From the NCBI GenBank assembly GCA_902494595.1, contig CABUTY010000123.1, forward strand, positions 1 through 5,234: 5,234 nt of DNA. The letters run 5' to 3'. Of the stretch, positions 5,221-5,234 are shown piece by piece. Each line of letters opens with the position of its first letter. The stretch's first letter is position 1. Made by a program: the position numbers and the translations under genes. A model generated the notes under the pieces. That model was not told where the DNA came from. It searched no databases and was given only the letters and a program-made list of their open reading frames with translations. This stretch comes from an uncultured Porphyromonadaceae bacterium. Lineage in GTDB: Bacteria > Bacteroidota > Bacteroidia > Bacteroidales > Muribaculaceae.

Positions 5221-5234
5221 GAGAGAAAGATTCA

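Overview
The window looks like chromosomal DNA of a gut Bacteroidales, most likely Muribaculaceae or a Prevotella-like relative. This is inferred from several features together. A secreted alpha-amylase carries CBM26 modules joined by PT-rich linkers and ends in a Bacteroidales-type 'FNLQGIRV...GVYIVKKG...K' tail. One promoter matches the Bacteroidetes consensus TTG-N20-TAnnTTTG. Shine-Dalgarno sequences are generally absent. No 16S or marker gene is present, so the family is not proven.

Layout. (1) 2-2407, + strand: the 3' part of a large amylase gene whose GH13 catalytic barrel lies upstream of the window. Visible are domain C, two CBM26-like starch-binding modules, a chitobiase C-terminal-type Ig-like module, a ~310-residue CBM9/DOMON-like domain and a sorting-type tail. 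(2) 2430-2459: a strong hairpin that serves as a two-way terminator between convergent units. (3) 3649-2491, - strand: a two-gene unit with overlapping ends, an NlpC/P60 lipoprotein followed by a short formate/nitrite-transporter (FNT) family protein, read from a recognisable Bacteroidetes promoter at 3683-3713. (4) 3650-3890: the divergent intergenic region, holding that promoter and a GTAG-headed perfect palindrome (3802-3826) that looks like a REP element. (5) 3891-4901, + strand: a two-TM potassium channel with a TTLGFGD filter and a long, unrecognised cytoplasmic domain. (6) 4902-5234: no gene. It holds a weak terminator, a possible promoter, a bulged hairpin, and a ~178-bp near-palindromic element (5036-5213) with 12-bp perfect terminal inverted repeats and a flanking CTAAGA direct repeat. 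This is a MITE-like non-autonomous transposon, apparently inserted in the leader of a gene that starts beyond the window.

The genes do not form one pathway. The amylase belongs to extracellular starch use, the NlpC/P60-FNT pair to the cell envelope and inner membrane, and the channel to ion homeostasis. The most notable content is the MITE-like palindrome with its target duplication, the REP-like palindrome upstream of the channel gene, the channel's unrecognised C-terminal domain, and the unusual C-terminal architecture of the amylase.
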